Below are positions 21,534 through 32,952 of a stretch of 64,000 bases of DNA, piece by piece (the stretch's first letter is position 1; each line of letters opens with the position of its first letter). The stretch is from positions 3,844,001 through 3,908,000 of the forward strand of contig CM065652.1 in assembly GCA_033220425.1 (NCBI GenBank). Direction: 5' to 3'. The translations under genes were made by a program, and so were the position numbers. Source of the DNA: Lepraria neglecta (lineage: Eukaryota; Ascomycota; Lecanoromycetes; Lecanorales; Stereocaulaceae). Under the pieces are notes generated by a model, which did no database searches, was not told the DNA's origin, and saw only the letters and a list, made by a program, of their open reading frames with translations.

Positions 21534-22286
21534 GTCCTAGTGATACTTGAAGAGCCTGGTTTGCCTTACGAAACCAGCTATGTTGAGCTCGAAGATCTCA
21601 AGAAAGAGCCATTTGAGAGCATCAACCCTAATGGCCGAGTGCCTGGTGCGTTCGTTAGCAGTCTATCTTGCTCTCAGCTCCACTGTTTGATCTTGACTAG
21701 CGCTGATATATGTTCTAATGTGCAGCAGTCGAGGCCCCAAATACGAATATCACTTTGTTCGAGTCGGGTGCTATAGCACCCTATCTCGTTGATACTTACG
21801 ATAAAGAGTAAATACTCAACTACACCTCCCCACCCGAGAAATACTTCTTGCAACAATTTTCATTCTTCCAAGCTTCTTGCCAGGGACCGTATTTTGGGCA
21901 GAGTGCATGGTTATTCCCCACCTTATATGCATGAGTGGTAGCAGACGTAGTTAACGCACACCCTACCTAGGTTCAATCTCTTCCATCCCGAAAAGCTCGA
22001 ATCAGCCCAGACCCGCTATACCAACGAGCTCAAACGCGTCGTCGGCGTCCTGAATCGCGCTTTGAAGGGCAAGCAGTGGCTTGTTGGTGACAAGTACACT
22101 TATGCGGACTTGGCTTTTGTGATGTGGAATGCTCAGATTGATTTCGTGATGAAGGATCATGGTTGGGATGCGAGCGAGTATTCTGAGTTTAAGAGGTGGC
22201 AGGAGCCGATGATGGGGAGGGATAGTCTGAAGAAAGTTATGAGTGTGTTGATGGATAAGGAGTTTAGGAGTGCTGGTAGAGTTTAG
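21534..22286 (+). pseudogene. Glutathione S-transferase with a premature stop
   Basis: Exons ending at 21645, then 21726-21909 and 21971-22286, join in frame over two GT-AG introns. The N-terminal thioredoxin-like part has LVILEEPGLPYETSYVELED and KKEPFESINPNGRVPAVEAP, plus the LFESGAIAPYLVDTYDKE segment (ES of the glutathione site). The C-terminal helical part has FNLFHPEKLESAQTRYTNEL and KQWLVGDKYTYADLAFVMWN. One TAA (21809-21811) interrupts right after TYDKE; the frame continues unharmed after it (ILNYTSPPEKYFLQQ). A CAA to TAA change would explain it. I could not find the first exon; a good acceptor (TTGACTAAAATCTTTTAG) sits just before 21520. Confidence 0.82.
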
Positions 22287-22715
22287 CTTCTTGTCATGGG
22301 GAACGAAGTGGAGGGGCCTCTTGGACATGGCGAAATGGTTTATGCGCAGCGAGTTGATGAGGACGAAGTTCTTTAATACAATGGTAATACCATGATCAGT
22401 ATTCGAAATAGATCTAGATTTAATTTCAAAGCGAAAGAAGAGTCTACAACTCATCGTGTATATATTTCTAGGAATCCAGATCATATGTAAATCTGCAAGA
22501 CTTATATCCCAAAAGTGCACCGCCGACGCTTCAGAAGTAATACAAAAAGAAGAGCCACATATATCTCTGCAAACCAAACAAGCCTATCTTCTATAGAGAA
22601 CTCTACTTCCGAATCTCTTTGTCCCAAAAAACCCCCCTGAACCATCCAAACATATATCTTCCCAGTCTTCAAACCACCCTAGTCTCACCCCCAAATTCCT
22701 TCGTAACATCAATTC

Positions 22716-23720
22716 TCATCGGCCTCGCCATCTCCACCCCAGCCTCCAAGTCCTCCTCCTCTTCACTCTCAGCCCTCTATCTCTACGCAGTAACCTCCAC
22801 ACTATTATATCGACATTCTTATCCAGCATCTGCCAAGCCTTCCGCGACTTGCTGCTCTCGTTTGAATTCGCGAGTGTCGAGTTCTCGCTGCCGTTGTTTC
22901 CGCCACTGAACTTGCTGTTATTGCTAGAGCCGAATCGGCTGCTGAAAGAGAAGAAGCTGCGGAAACTGCTGAAGATAGTGTGGTTGCCGGTGAAGAGGTT
23001 GCCGTAGGTGGGAAGGCAGGCTGCGATGATGGAATAGTTGGGTTCCATGTGGGATCAGATGAAGTCTTTGTTGGCGTCGCCTGGAAGTTGTTGGATAGAT
23101 CAGTAATTATACACGACCACTTCGGAGCAGGAGGAGATCACAACGTAGTTTTTGCCGCCTGCTATTCCTTGGAACGATCGATAGAGAAAATAGAAGCGGA
23201 GGGCTGCGGATATGCAGCAGCTGTTTGCGATGTCCTAGTGTTAGATCCAAGGTTTCATGGTGATGGCAGGGAAAAGGTACAATGCGCCGAGCTAGAATAT
23301 TCCTGCAATATTGATTTTACGTCGGGTGGGCATTTGCAGAGTTCTGATGATCGGGAGTGGGAAGCATAGAACCATGACGACAAACGCGAAATTCATGCCC
23401 GCCACGGCAAGTGAGAAAGCTCAGTAGTTATAACGGAGCTTAGGGTCTAGCGGGTCCCAGACTGACGATACAGGGTTTCCGGCGAAAATTTGAACCTATT
23501 GCTCGCTTTACGATTAGCTTGAAGAGCGCTGAGTTTCTTTAGGTGCTTACTGACAAGAACTGTGGATATACCGCAAGCGATGAGAACAGCTCCCATAATG
23601 TTAACGGACCATTGGAATGGGTTGGTGACGAAGATGTGTCGATAGAACAATAGAATTGAGATCTTTATCGAAGCTAGATCTATATATAGCGGAATGCCTT
23701 CAATCCAGAGACACTGTTCG
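22716..23720 (-). pseudogene. Rhodopsin/SAT4-type integral membrane protein, decayed
   Basis: Minus strand, in order: ECLWIEGIPLYIDLASIKIS-like helix, LLFYRHIFVTNPFQWSVNIM, GAVLIACGISTVLV, VLCFPLPIIRTLQMPTRRKI, NIAGIF-stop-LGAL, and DFI-stop-SHMEPNYSIIAACLPT. This is the order of the fungal rhodopsin/SAT4 domain (PTH11-like family), including the hallmark EPN/IIAACLPT end. At least two in-frame stops (TAG 23292-23294; TGA 23055-23057, where the family has Trp) plus others between break the gene. The Ser/Asn-rich tail (FSGGNNGSENS) follows. These proteins are multi-pass receptors or sensors of largely unknown ligand. Confidence 0.7.
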
Positions 23721-25144
23721 TTTGATCAGCTATCATAAACACCGAGGACTTATATCGGTCTATAGACCTAGTAGAAAAGTGATGCTGCCACTATTGGATT
23801 CATTGTTGTAGTATTGATCCCAGCAATACAGCCGGCGTACAACGAACCCGCTGTTATTGGGGCGGCGAACTGTAGTGGTGTCAAGCCGCTGCCGCCAGCT
23901 TTGATGCCTTAACACATCTATTTCACGTATTGGTGAAGTTGACGATGTCAGCCGGCGTGTATTAGAATCTGCAATCTGCTATGCTTAGGGCGGCGAACTG
24001 CAGTGCTGTCATGCTCTTGTCGCCTCGGGCAATGTTGTCTCGAAAGTTGACCGATAATATGGCGTTAGTGGGCGGATATTCCCGTATAAGAGGACCTAGC
24101 AGACTTCTGGATTTAAGGGTACTGTACGGATGATCTTTCCATGTACTCGGAGGTGACGATCCAGCCACCCTGGACGCCGCCTATAACCTCCATCGGCCGG
24201 TTATTGGGATGCCCACCAGAAGTGGCACTTCCGACGTGTCATTGGTCAACGAGTAGCTTGGAGAAGACGGAGCACATAGACGAGCAATGGCATATTATGC
24301 CCGGTTTGTTTTGTCTTAGAGCCCACGCCAAAATTGGGGGGTATTCACTCGTGGCAAGACTGATACTCTGCACGGTAGCCGTGAAGAGATGATGTGACCT
24401 TTGAGCATCACAGAGTTCTGGACAACGTCAAGCAGCTACCCGGCGGAGTGTGCGCTGGTCAGACAGACGGATACGGTTGAGCTGGGCTGATAGGCGGCGA
24501 GCTGATTGCTGCGAATGTGTAGCAAGGCGAGCTGAGATGTCTTGACAGACCACAAGTACGTCACTGCTCACAGGGTGGAAAGAGCATCGGACGAGCCATT
24601 GGCGATGGGAATATAAACATAATAGACATATTAGATGCTCATATGCAACGTTGTAGATAATTACATAGTGGGCGACAGGATCTTTTTCCGTAGAAAATGC
24701 ATCTGTTTGCACCATACCTGGCCATCTTGTCTCCTTGAGGGCCAACTTCTAAGCAAAATAACGCCTTGCGAAGCCTCTACTGCTATCTACAATAAACATG
24801 TCAGATTATTGTAGCATCCAGCTGCGATCGTAGCGAGAGTGTGCCGTACTGTGGGAAAATTTTAAAAGACCAGGGCCTCATACACGACCGAGCATGGCCA
24901 CGGCGCTAGTACATACTAGTACCCAAATGACGTGCAAAATCCCAACCCATTTTTTGGTACCGTCATTGGCCAGGCCCAATTCTATCACACCAACGCCCAT
25001 GTCTCGAAGGTAGCTGAACACCTGCAAGTCAATTGAACCCTCCCCAGACCGTCACATGTGCACGATCCTTCCTAGAGGCCGTTGAATCGGAATATCCGAC
25101 CCGTACCCGTAGCCCTGACGACGGCAAAAGATTGACTACACGCT
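23721..25144. other. No intact gene; contains a duplicated segment and the aldolase 5' flank
   Basis: Short ORFs only. The minus-strand ORF 24428-24745 has no recognisable motif. Confidence 0.45.
23824..24024. repeat. Two diverged copies of a 70-80 bp segment
   Basis: About 23824-23893 and 23943-24024 share CAGCCGGCGT...GGGCGGCGAACTG.AGTG.TGTCA (plus strand). On the minus strand both read GxxxxTxLQFAA, with TPLQFAAP in one and TALQFAAL in the other. This is vaguely ankyrin-like, but too short to call. Confidence 0.5.
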
Positions 25145-26127
25145 ATGGCGGACGCGCGACCGGCGAAAAAACAGATGATGGACTTGAAGGAGAATAAGGC
25201 CAATGTTATGCTCGCGAAGGCAGCGGAGGGTGGGTATGGTATACCAGGCGTCTGCGTGGTGCGTTCCCTCGAACTCTTTCCCAATGGCGGCAAGGCCCCA
25301 CCCCACCCTCTACCTAAGCCCCCCTCGCTGACAGTACTGGCAACGCATAGTACAACCTCGAAGGCATCCTCGCCACCGTCTGCGCTGCCTCAGCAAAATC
25401 CTCCCCCGCAATGCTCCTCCTTTTCCCCTGGGCGCAAACCTACTCCTCCACCCTCCTCGCCACCGCCGCCGCCGAAGCAGCCCGCACCGCCTCCGTCCCA
25501 ATAACAGTACACCTAGACCACGCGCAATCCCCCTCCGCTATCCACGAAGCCGCCGACACTGGGTGTTATGATAGTATAATGGTGGATATGTCACATCATG
25601 AGAAAGAAGAGAATTTAAGACTGACGAGGGAATTAACGGAGTATTGTCATGAGAGGGGGATTGTGACGGAGGCGGAACCGGGGAGGATTACCGGGGGAGA
25701 GGATGGGGTTATGGATACGGCGGAGCTTGAGGCTGTGATGACGAGTCCGGAGGAGGCGAGGGAGTTTGTCGATACGGGTATTGATTGGCTTGCTCCTGCT
25801 TTTGGGAATGTGCATGGGAATTATGGTCCGAGGGGTATACAGCTTGAATATGAGCGCCTGAATGCAGTCAACGAAGCAGTTGGCAAGGACGTACGACTAG
25901 TACTTCACGGCACAGATGGCTTCGACGACGCAATCTTCGCGAAGTGCATAAAAGGAGGCATCACGAAGGTTAATATTAATAAGTTTATGAATCGGCGGTA
26001 TATGGATTTGCAGAATGGGAATCATGGCAAACTGGGTTTGACGCAACTCATGGAGGAGGGGACGAGGGTTATGCAGGAGGCTGTGGAGGAGTGTATTGAT
26101 CAGCTTGGGAGTGCGGGGAAGGCTTGA
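25145..26127 (+). CDS. Class II (zinc) fructose-bisphosphate-type aldolase, 296 aa
   Basis: Exon 1 is 25145-25258 and exon 2 is 25351-26127; the 92-nt intron has a GTGCGT donor and GCATAG acceptor, and frames join exactly. The conserved aldolase core is complete: YNLEGILATV, AMLLLFPWAQ, HLDHAQS (H92, D94, H95), MVDMSHH, TEAEPG, APAFGNVHGNYG (H193), VLHGTDG (H224) and GGITKVNINKF. The first and last two His groups are the usual metal ligands. The family splits ketose bisphosphates into dihydroxyacetone phosphate and an aldehyde. The exact substrate is uncertain; this subgroup is distinct from the main glycolytic fungal Fba1, being shorter. The ATG at 25145 leads straight into ANVMLAKAAEGGYGIPG, a typical N-terminus. 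Confidence 0.9.
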
Positions 26128-26900
26128 TTGGTGGGAGGAGGATGTTATATGTTCCTTGTATATGTTTTTGGAAGAGTTATATATACAACGGTCATCATGG
26201 AGTACATACCTACATAAAGACGATGAAGAATCGACAATGCCAGTGTAAAAAGCAGTCCCCAAAATGGAAGAATCGGCTAGTGAGACTTCTTGGCAGCCGG
26301 TGCAATCTTATCTATGGAGGTACTCTCTCATCGATCATCGAGAAAACACCTACGGCGAGACGCTATACCAAGTCGAGCTTTCGTTCTCTTTAGTCTTTGG
26401 AAGTCGCTGATCCGATGTGCTGAAGAAAAGGACCAAATTAAGAAGTTGCTACTCAAGGAGTGAAGACATTGAGGACGTTTCCACTCTATGGAAGCAAGGA
26501 ATCGAACGCTTTCTACTCGCATTGAGTGGAAAATAAGGAGGTTCTTGCTCAAGCTGAGCAGAGAATCGGGCACTTCCTACTCGAGAGAAGCCGAAAATTG
26601 CAATTTCGACGGGCTTGGCCAACTCCTTGGCGTCCATTGGTCCCACCTAGTGATTATGGAGTGCTTATTTCATGCAGGAGGCGACGTAAATAGAATGAGG
26701 CATTTCTTCTAAAGGATTCAAATTGCATGCTATCAATTGGTATTATCGCTCGCGCCTCGCCAAACGGAATTTTGTAATACAGGATATCAACAATGCAATC
26801 TCTGCACCTATCGGCCGACGATACACCACGCTCTGACCAACCGTCCTACTCCTAAACCACCAGCGCCCCCACCCCTAACCGTCCACCCATAAGCAGACAC
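26128..26900. other. Intergenic between convergent aldolase and ammonium transporter genes
   Basis: Holds the 3' flanks of both neighbours. No gene seen. Confidence 0.5.
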
Positions 26901-28543
26901 CTAATCTGACTTGACAGCCTTATCAGGCATGATCTCGCCGCTACCTCTGCCAGCTGCGGGATCCTGTCCCATAATGACGCCATCACCTGATCCCTCACCA
27001 GAAGAGGTTTCATGTCTTTTGTAATCCTTGGATGCCCTCAACTCCCGAACAGCCTTCTCCTCATCTGTCAACTTCCCTGGATGCTCGTAGCCCGCGACGC
27101 GCCTGTAGTTGCGGTTGTAGTATTCGAAGGTATAGGGTTCTTCGCCGTGGATGGCATAGTCGCCGATCTCACACATTTCGTCGGTCATGCGAAGGGGCAC
27201 GCGGCAGACGAATTTGATGAACATCATGATCAGGGATGTCCAGACGATGTTCCAGCCGATGATGAAAAGTGCGCCGACAATTTGGAGACCGATTTGGCGG
27301 CCGTTGCCTGCAACGGCACCGCCGGGGTTAGTGATGCCGAAAGCCTGGCAGCCTTTTACTGTTGCCCAGAGACCTAGGGAGTGTTAGCTAGCTGATCTTG
27401 CTGGGGATTTGGACGCAATGTACCTGTGCCAATTCCTCCAACAATGGCGCCAACGAAATGAGTGTGGAAGACCTCGAGTGTGTCGTCAACTTGGCGCATG
27501 ATCTTTGTGCGGCCGAGAATGTTCATTGAGATCCAGGGCACTGTGCCAGAGCCAACGCCGAGAAGGATCGCACCCCATCCAGCGACCACACCAGCAGCAG
27601 GCGTAATTGCGACAAGTCCAGTAATCATGCCCTGAACAGCGCCAATGACTGATGGTTTCTTGAAGAAGATCAAATCCATGATGGTCCATACGAGCAGACT
27701 GGTGGCGGTACAGATGTTGGTGTTAAGCACAGCGACACCAGCATCTGGGGAAGCGGCGTAAGGATCTCCTCCGTTGAAGCCGTTCCATCCGGTCCACAAA
27801 ATACCAGCGCCGACTAACATGAGTGTGATATTGCTAGGTTTGGCGTCAACGCGATCCGATGCCAATCGCGGGCCGATCCACCAAGCACCCACGAAGCCTG
27901 CCGTTCCAGAAGACAAATGAATGACATATCCACCAGAATAATCAATGACACCGTATTTGAAGAGGAAGCCTCCGCCCCAGATGCTGAACGCTCCGACGGT
28001 GTAAGAAAAGGTCATCCAGAGTGGAACGAAGATCATCCATGCAGTAAAATTCATTCGGCAAAGATAAGATCCAGCAATGAGAACGAGTGTGATAGCCGAG
28101 AAGACAAACTGGAAGTATACCATCGAAGCTTGTGGGAAAGCTTGTGTCAGTGCAGCCGTGGGTAGGTTGGAATCCTGGAGTTCGAAGCCAAGATCGACGG
28201 AAATAGCAGGATAGCCGACGATGGGTAACATTTGCGTTCCGAAAGACATTTGATATCCCCAAACGACCCAGCAGACGAGAACGGCGGCGAAGGCGTAGAA
28301 TGCCATGAAGGCGGAATTAATCGACCATTTGTGCTTAACCCATCCAGCGTAGAGAACGACCAAGCCTGGGATACTCTGGAGTGCGACCAAAGTACCTGCG
28401 GTCATCTGCCAAGCATTGTGACCCGGGTCCAGCCATGGTGGTGCGATTGGGTTGACGGATGCTGAGGCGCTGGCGATAGCTGCTGTAGCTTGAGCAGTTT
28501 TCTGAGCTGCGCTGGACACGATGGTAGCTGCGGTGGACGTCAT
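26901..28543 (-). CDS. Ammonium transporter, Mep/Amt family, 530 aa
   Basis: Exons 28543-27424 and 27373-26901 join over a 50-nt intron (GTACAT...CTAAC...CCTAG). I start at the ATG at 28543, since the longer frame begins at TTG. Eleven membrane segments can be followed. Family marks include [40 protein letters not shown] (first pore His), [15 protein letters not shown] and [17 protein letters not shown] (second pore His). The cytoplasmic C-terminus has [15 protein letters not shown], the regulatory segment of Amt/Mep proteins. It moves ammonium into the cell at the plasma membrane. It is likely under nitrogen control (see the GATA sites upstream). Which Mep paralogue it is cannot be told. Confidence 0.95.
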
Positions 28544-28744
28544 TTCGATAGGTAACAGAAGGAGAGACAAGAATTGCTGGTATCCAGGCCAATATGGCCG
28601 ATTTGTACAATCAGAAGTTGATGGGAAAACTTGAACACGACGCGCCGACCGGGCAGCAGTCTATATAGAGATGAGGGATCGTAACTCCATCGTGTCACGG
28701 CGCGATGAGGGTCCAGCTTGTAAATAGACTAAATTGGTCTAGAA

Positions 28745-28923
28745 AGATCTCTATCTCGTCTAGATTAACCCGGGTTGGTGGGCCAAGGCGAGCTGTAAAA
28801 GGCCCCAGCGAGCTCCTTAGAGTTAATCGACACATAGATTCTTTTGATAGATCCGTTTACCGAGCCAGATAAGGTGCTCACAAATCATGGGTGACCACCT
28901 TTTGACTGTACCTTACAGATAAG
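28745..28923. promoter_or_regulatory. Cluster of GATA-factor sites upstream of the ammonium transporter
   Basis: GATAAG at 28868-28873 and 28918-28923, TGATAG at 28845-28850, and AGATAG on the minus strand (CTATCT at 28751-28756). HGATAR motifs in clusters are what AreA/NIT2-type nitrogen regulators bind. They lie about 200-380 bp before the start codon. The assignment rests on motif match and gene function only. Confidence 0.5.
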
Positions 28924-31900
28924 AACCGAAGATTGGTGAAAGTGAGGCACCATTTGGCACGCCGGGTCTGAGCCGGGCTGCTGGGCTAGAGCTTGTAGCT
29001 GACGCCGGGGAATGCATCCCACATGGCATTTCCACCGCCAAGGACGCGGGATGGAGGCATCATTTATAGCGTTTCGCTGGCTTGATGGAAATTTCGGCAG
29101 AAGCCTTGATCGTATGAGTGGTCCATGTGGCCAATGGCGTGCGGAGGCCTTATCGTGCCAAGGCAAATTGGGAGTTGTTCTGTGCAGCATTTGGCTTTGC
29201 CATGAATATTCGCAATTTGTCGAATCAGAAGACAGTGATAAGCGTTAGACGCCGGCGATGTCTTAGTCGCCTTCATGACGAATCGTCGAAGCTTAGATTA
29301 TTGATTATTGGTCATTGGTTATATTGCTTGTGGCGCGGTGGTTGATCTTGGACTGAGATGTGACAGGTCCGATAGCGAAAGATAAGTAAGTCGTACTTGC
29401 TCTGTTGGGTCTAGCGCCAAGAGCTAGTGTTGCAACCATCACAACTGCACTCTCCGCCTGACAAGAAGTCTAGAATACGTCGATATACAAATGCAAATAT
29501 AGTGCTTGCTTCTCCTTCCAGAGCGAATGACGGGTCTGGAGTGGAATCCTCAAACAATCACCTGGCTTTCGCCCAAGTTATGCACTACATACTGCATGCA
29601 ATTTTGCCAGAGCCTTTCGCGCCCAATTTCCTTTACCAACAGCAAGGCCAAAGCTTGACGGGACCATTCGGGCAAAAACTAAAATCTCGCAAGGAAGGAT
29701 TCGGCCATATCTTGAGATACCGTGAATCATGATGGTAGCTCAAATTGTGAAAAAAGTAGCCCAAGTCCGTGGCTCGCGTGGCCCATCAGACCTCGAGCCT
29801 CTGTGAAATCCAGTACTTAGCGAACTTGTCCGATTGGTTCATCTCCTATCCTTCGATGGTCCTAATTGGTGAAGGCATATGGTGTAGCGAGATGGCCGAC
29901 ATATGTCGTTCCACACCTTTAGTGGCTTTTCCTATTTTGGATCATGGAGTCTGTCAAAATCAATTCGCCCATCTCTCAAATGTGCTTGGCGAGCTTCTGA
30001 AAGGTCAATTGTGCAGAAGCACAGGCGAAGATACTAGAGACTTTATTGCGAATAAAGTATCTACATACACTAACGACGCATTGACCTCATCTATTACGAG
30101 TTGTCAGCAATAATTCTTGCAGAAATCTCTCGTATCGCTATTGCGCGCCTGCTTGATATATACGAAGACTCTTTGATCCTTGTCTATGTTCTCCATGAAG
30201 CTTTCATCCTTTCTTCGCTTGCCAGCGCTCAAGTATAATGTGTAACTAGGGCACCTTCTCCACTTAGGATAGCCCCAGTGCATCAGCCATATCCCATCAT
30301 AAGCGCATACTCATTCTCATCGACTGTGGAGCCAAGAAAGGTCCTCACTCAGTTTCCACTGGCTCATCATCAGCCAGACTGCAGGACTGGCAGTACTCGT
30401 CCCCATTCGCTTGATGAAGCCTCTGAGGTGTGAACCTCGCTAGACGAGGGAATAAGCGATACAGAACGCCAGGAGATCTGAATGAATCAAAATCCGCTTT
30501 GACATCTTCACTTGCCATGGATGGGAGTTGGGTTGTAATGTTGCTGGATCGTTGATGGACTCTTGCTGGATTCTGGCTAAGTTGCTATTTTTAGCATCAA
30601 CTCATGTCGTACGTCCTCCACGTCTTGTCTTTACTCGCCACAACAATTACTATATGAGGATCAGATTCATGATGCGACAGAAGCGGTCAATACACAAGAC
30701 TCTCCATTCAATTGTCGGATTTAGTCCCCTTGGAGAGCTCACTGCAACATGCTGAGACTCGGAATGCCTCATTCCGCTCTGTGTTCCAATGGAAAGGGGT
30801 TTGAAGCAAGACGAAAGACGACGTCCTAATTACGAGTGCCACATCGACCCATCCACACACGCGCATTCGGCCACTGGATTGAAATTAGAATAAAATCGGT
30901 CTGAGCTGTTGCTGCTACCTCGGCTTCCCAGCAAGGATATCTTCGAAGTGGCTGCTCTGAGATGTCAGCATCCTCTACTTTCGACGGCCACAGATGAGGA
31001 GACGAGATAAAAGAGTTTATCCGCGCCTTGGATAGTGGAGAGTTGCTACTGTCATAATGCTGCCTCCATATCAGTAAGCCTCCACGCCGGCAAGCCTTTA
31101 AACTTGAGGATGTTGTGCTATCTCTTGGCACATTATTGATAAGTCCCCACCCCGCAGCCCTTCATCGGAAGGTATGCAAGGACAGGAATCCTCTCATCTA
31201 GCTCGCCGAGCGCGTTTGGCCGAGGGCGGGGTCGATCACGCAGCGTACCATCGACCGGGTACATCTCGCAAGTCGAAATGCTGTCACTCTTAGCTCCTCT
31301 CTTTGGATCATCATGCACTATCATGTCCCATGCAGCTGGCAAGTCACTTGCTGCGTAGCTGTTTCTAGTTCGCTAATCCGATCATGCAACGTTCCTGTCG
31401 ACTTATTTTGCGGGATCTCCTGGAAATCGTTCACTAAGGTTTGGGTTGCGGAATCCATGGACCACTGGCCAGACAACTGGGTATCGAACTGCTAGAAGAA
31501 TCAAAATAAACATCTCTGTAGGCGCTTTCAAAAGAAATCTCATCCGGTATGCGGATGGGTTATCCTCGGCGTAGCAGGAGGAGGATAGAATAACATCGCA
31601 AACAGTACGAGATCGGGGTGCTCGGCCGAGGATCTGATCATGTTTTGGTGAGATCCTCGGTGATGGCCGTCAATAATGGACCGCCTTGCGAAGCATTCGT
31701 ATTCGAAAACACCCCCATTGCTACTACTGAGGGTGTGTTGGAATTTGAGGATGGGCAGGGGAAGACGGATGATCATGCTGGCGGTTATGAGGCCTCACTA
31801 GTGTAATTTTGGCTTGGCGTTTTTGGCTTAAATTTTCACCAGCACCGGCTGCCACTTCCTCCTCTCTTAAATACTGGCAAAATCAGCACACTATGAGTCT

Positions 31901-32952
31901 CGCCACAATTCTTTTCCCATATGCTGCCATCCCGATTGGAGCCTCACAACGACGCATGGATGTGAAACCTGTGGGGCATCGCAAGTTATACCCAACGTGA
32001 TCCTTCGAAACCAACATGCGCCGCACATGCCGCGGGAGTCTCCATAGTGTGTATCAAATAACAAGCCAAGCCTCTTATGCCATCGTTTGACAATGACAAG
32101 AATTTCATCTTTACAGTTTGCTCTCAATTCACAAGGGTCTCGAGTTTCAATCATGCTTCCCCTATAACGTTAAAGCCTTCAATCCAACATTCGGTCCGTA
32201 TTCATCCCTTGCACGATCTGTGAACGGCAATTGAAGACAGTCTACTCTCATGTACCCTTTGCAACATGAAGCACGTCATCAAGGATTGCCAGCGTGCTGG
32301 GAGGATAGATATCCAGGAAGCTCTTACCTTGGTGAGTCAACCTGCACGATAGAATGTATATGTTCATATGGTTCCCCACGTCCTGGAAGATCCCGCTCGC
32401 CGCTCTGAAGTCCATCTGCTGCTGTGCCATTTGCCATTGGACTTGTGTTGGAGCAAGGGCACGGGCACAACCCACGGATCAGCTCACAGAACTTTCTCTC
32501 AATAGAACTTGTGCGAGTCAAGAACTGGTATGTATGGCAAAGCACCTCCACAATAATACCCTAGCCCTTGAGAAGTGCGCTATAATACACTTGCTAACGC
32601 AGATCAACATGGATATGGTTGCCAAACTCTTGAATTCCTGTGGTGAAACGCCATGTACCATGTCTAAGGCTCTAGTTTGGTAATGCCCGTTTAGTGCACC
32701 GAGCACCCGAATACCAGGGACTTACGCCACATACTATGAGAATGGACTTAAATAGCGAGCATCTCTCAATTTTTTCGTCTCGCCGATCTCACATTGATTG
32801 CTCGCGACCTATCAAAACCTGCTAGCTCAGGCTGTACATTCTTTCTTTCATAGAAGATTACTTTCTCTTAACTTCTTGGCCCGGAGCCAAGGTCTGTCTG
32901 AGATATAGACTATTACTCTCTTTTCTATGAGCATTACAAGCGACCCGTTAAG
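28924..32952. other. Four-kilobase stretch without a supportable gene
   Basis: Many short ORFs, none with a domain. The longest protein-like text is 29769-30113 (+; HLSNVLGELLKGQLCRSTGE) followed in another frame by ILAEISRIAIARLLDIYEDS, and on the minus strand near 31130-31480 (TLVNDFQEIPQNKSTGTLHD, RPRPRPNALGELDERIPVL). These may be gene relics. The right end is the promoter of the secreted protein at 32953. Confidence 0.45.

Noticed and set aside
22002-22577. 191-aa minus-strand ORF
   Set aside because: Antisense to the GST C-terminal exon and its 3' flank; no motif.
19315-26127. Intact secondary-metabolite gene cluster
   Set aside because: No synthase, and the P450, GST and membrane protein are all broken.
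26440-26600. Short degenerate repeat around TTCTACTCG/CTTGCTCAAG
   Set aside because: Four loose matches 30-70 bp apart; too weak to separate from chance.
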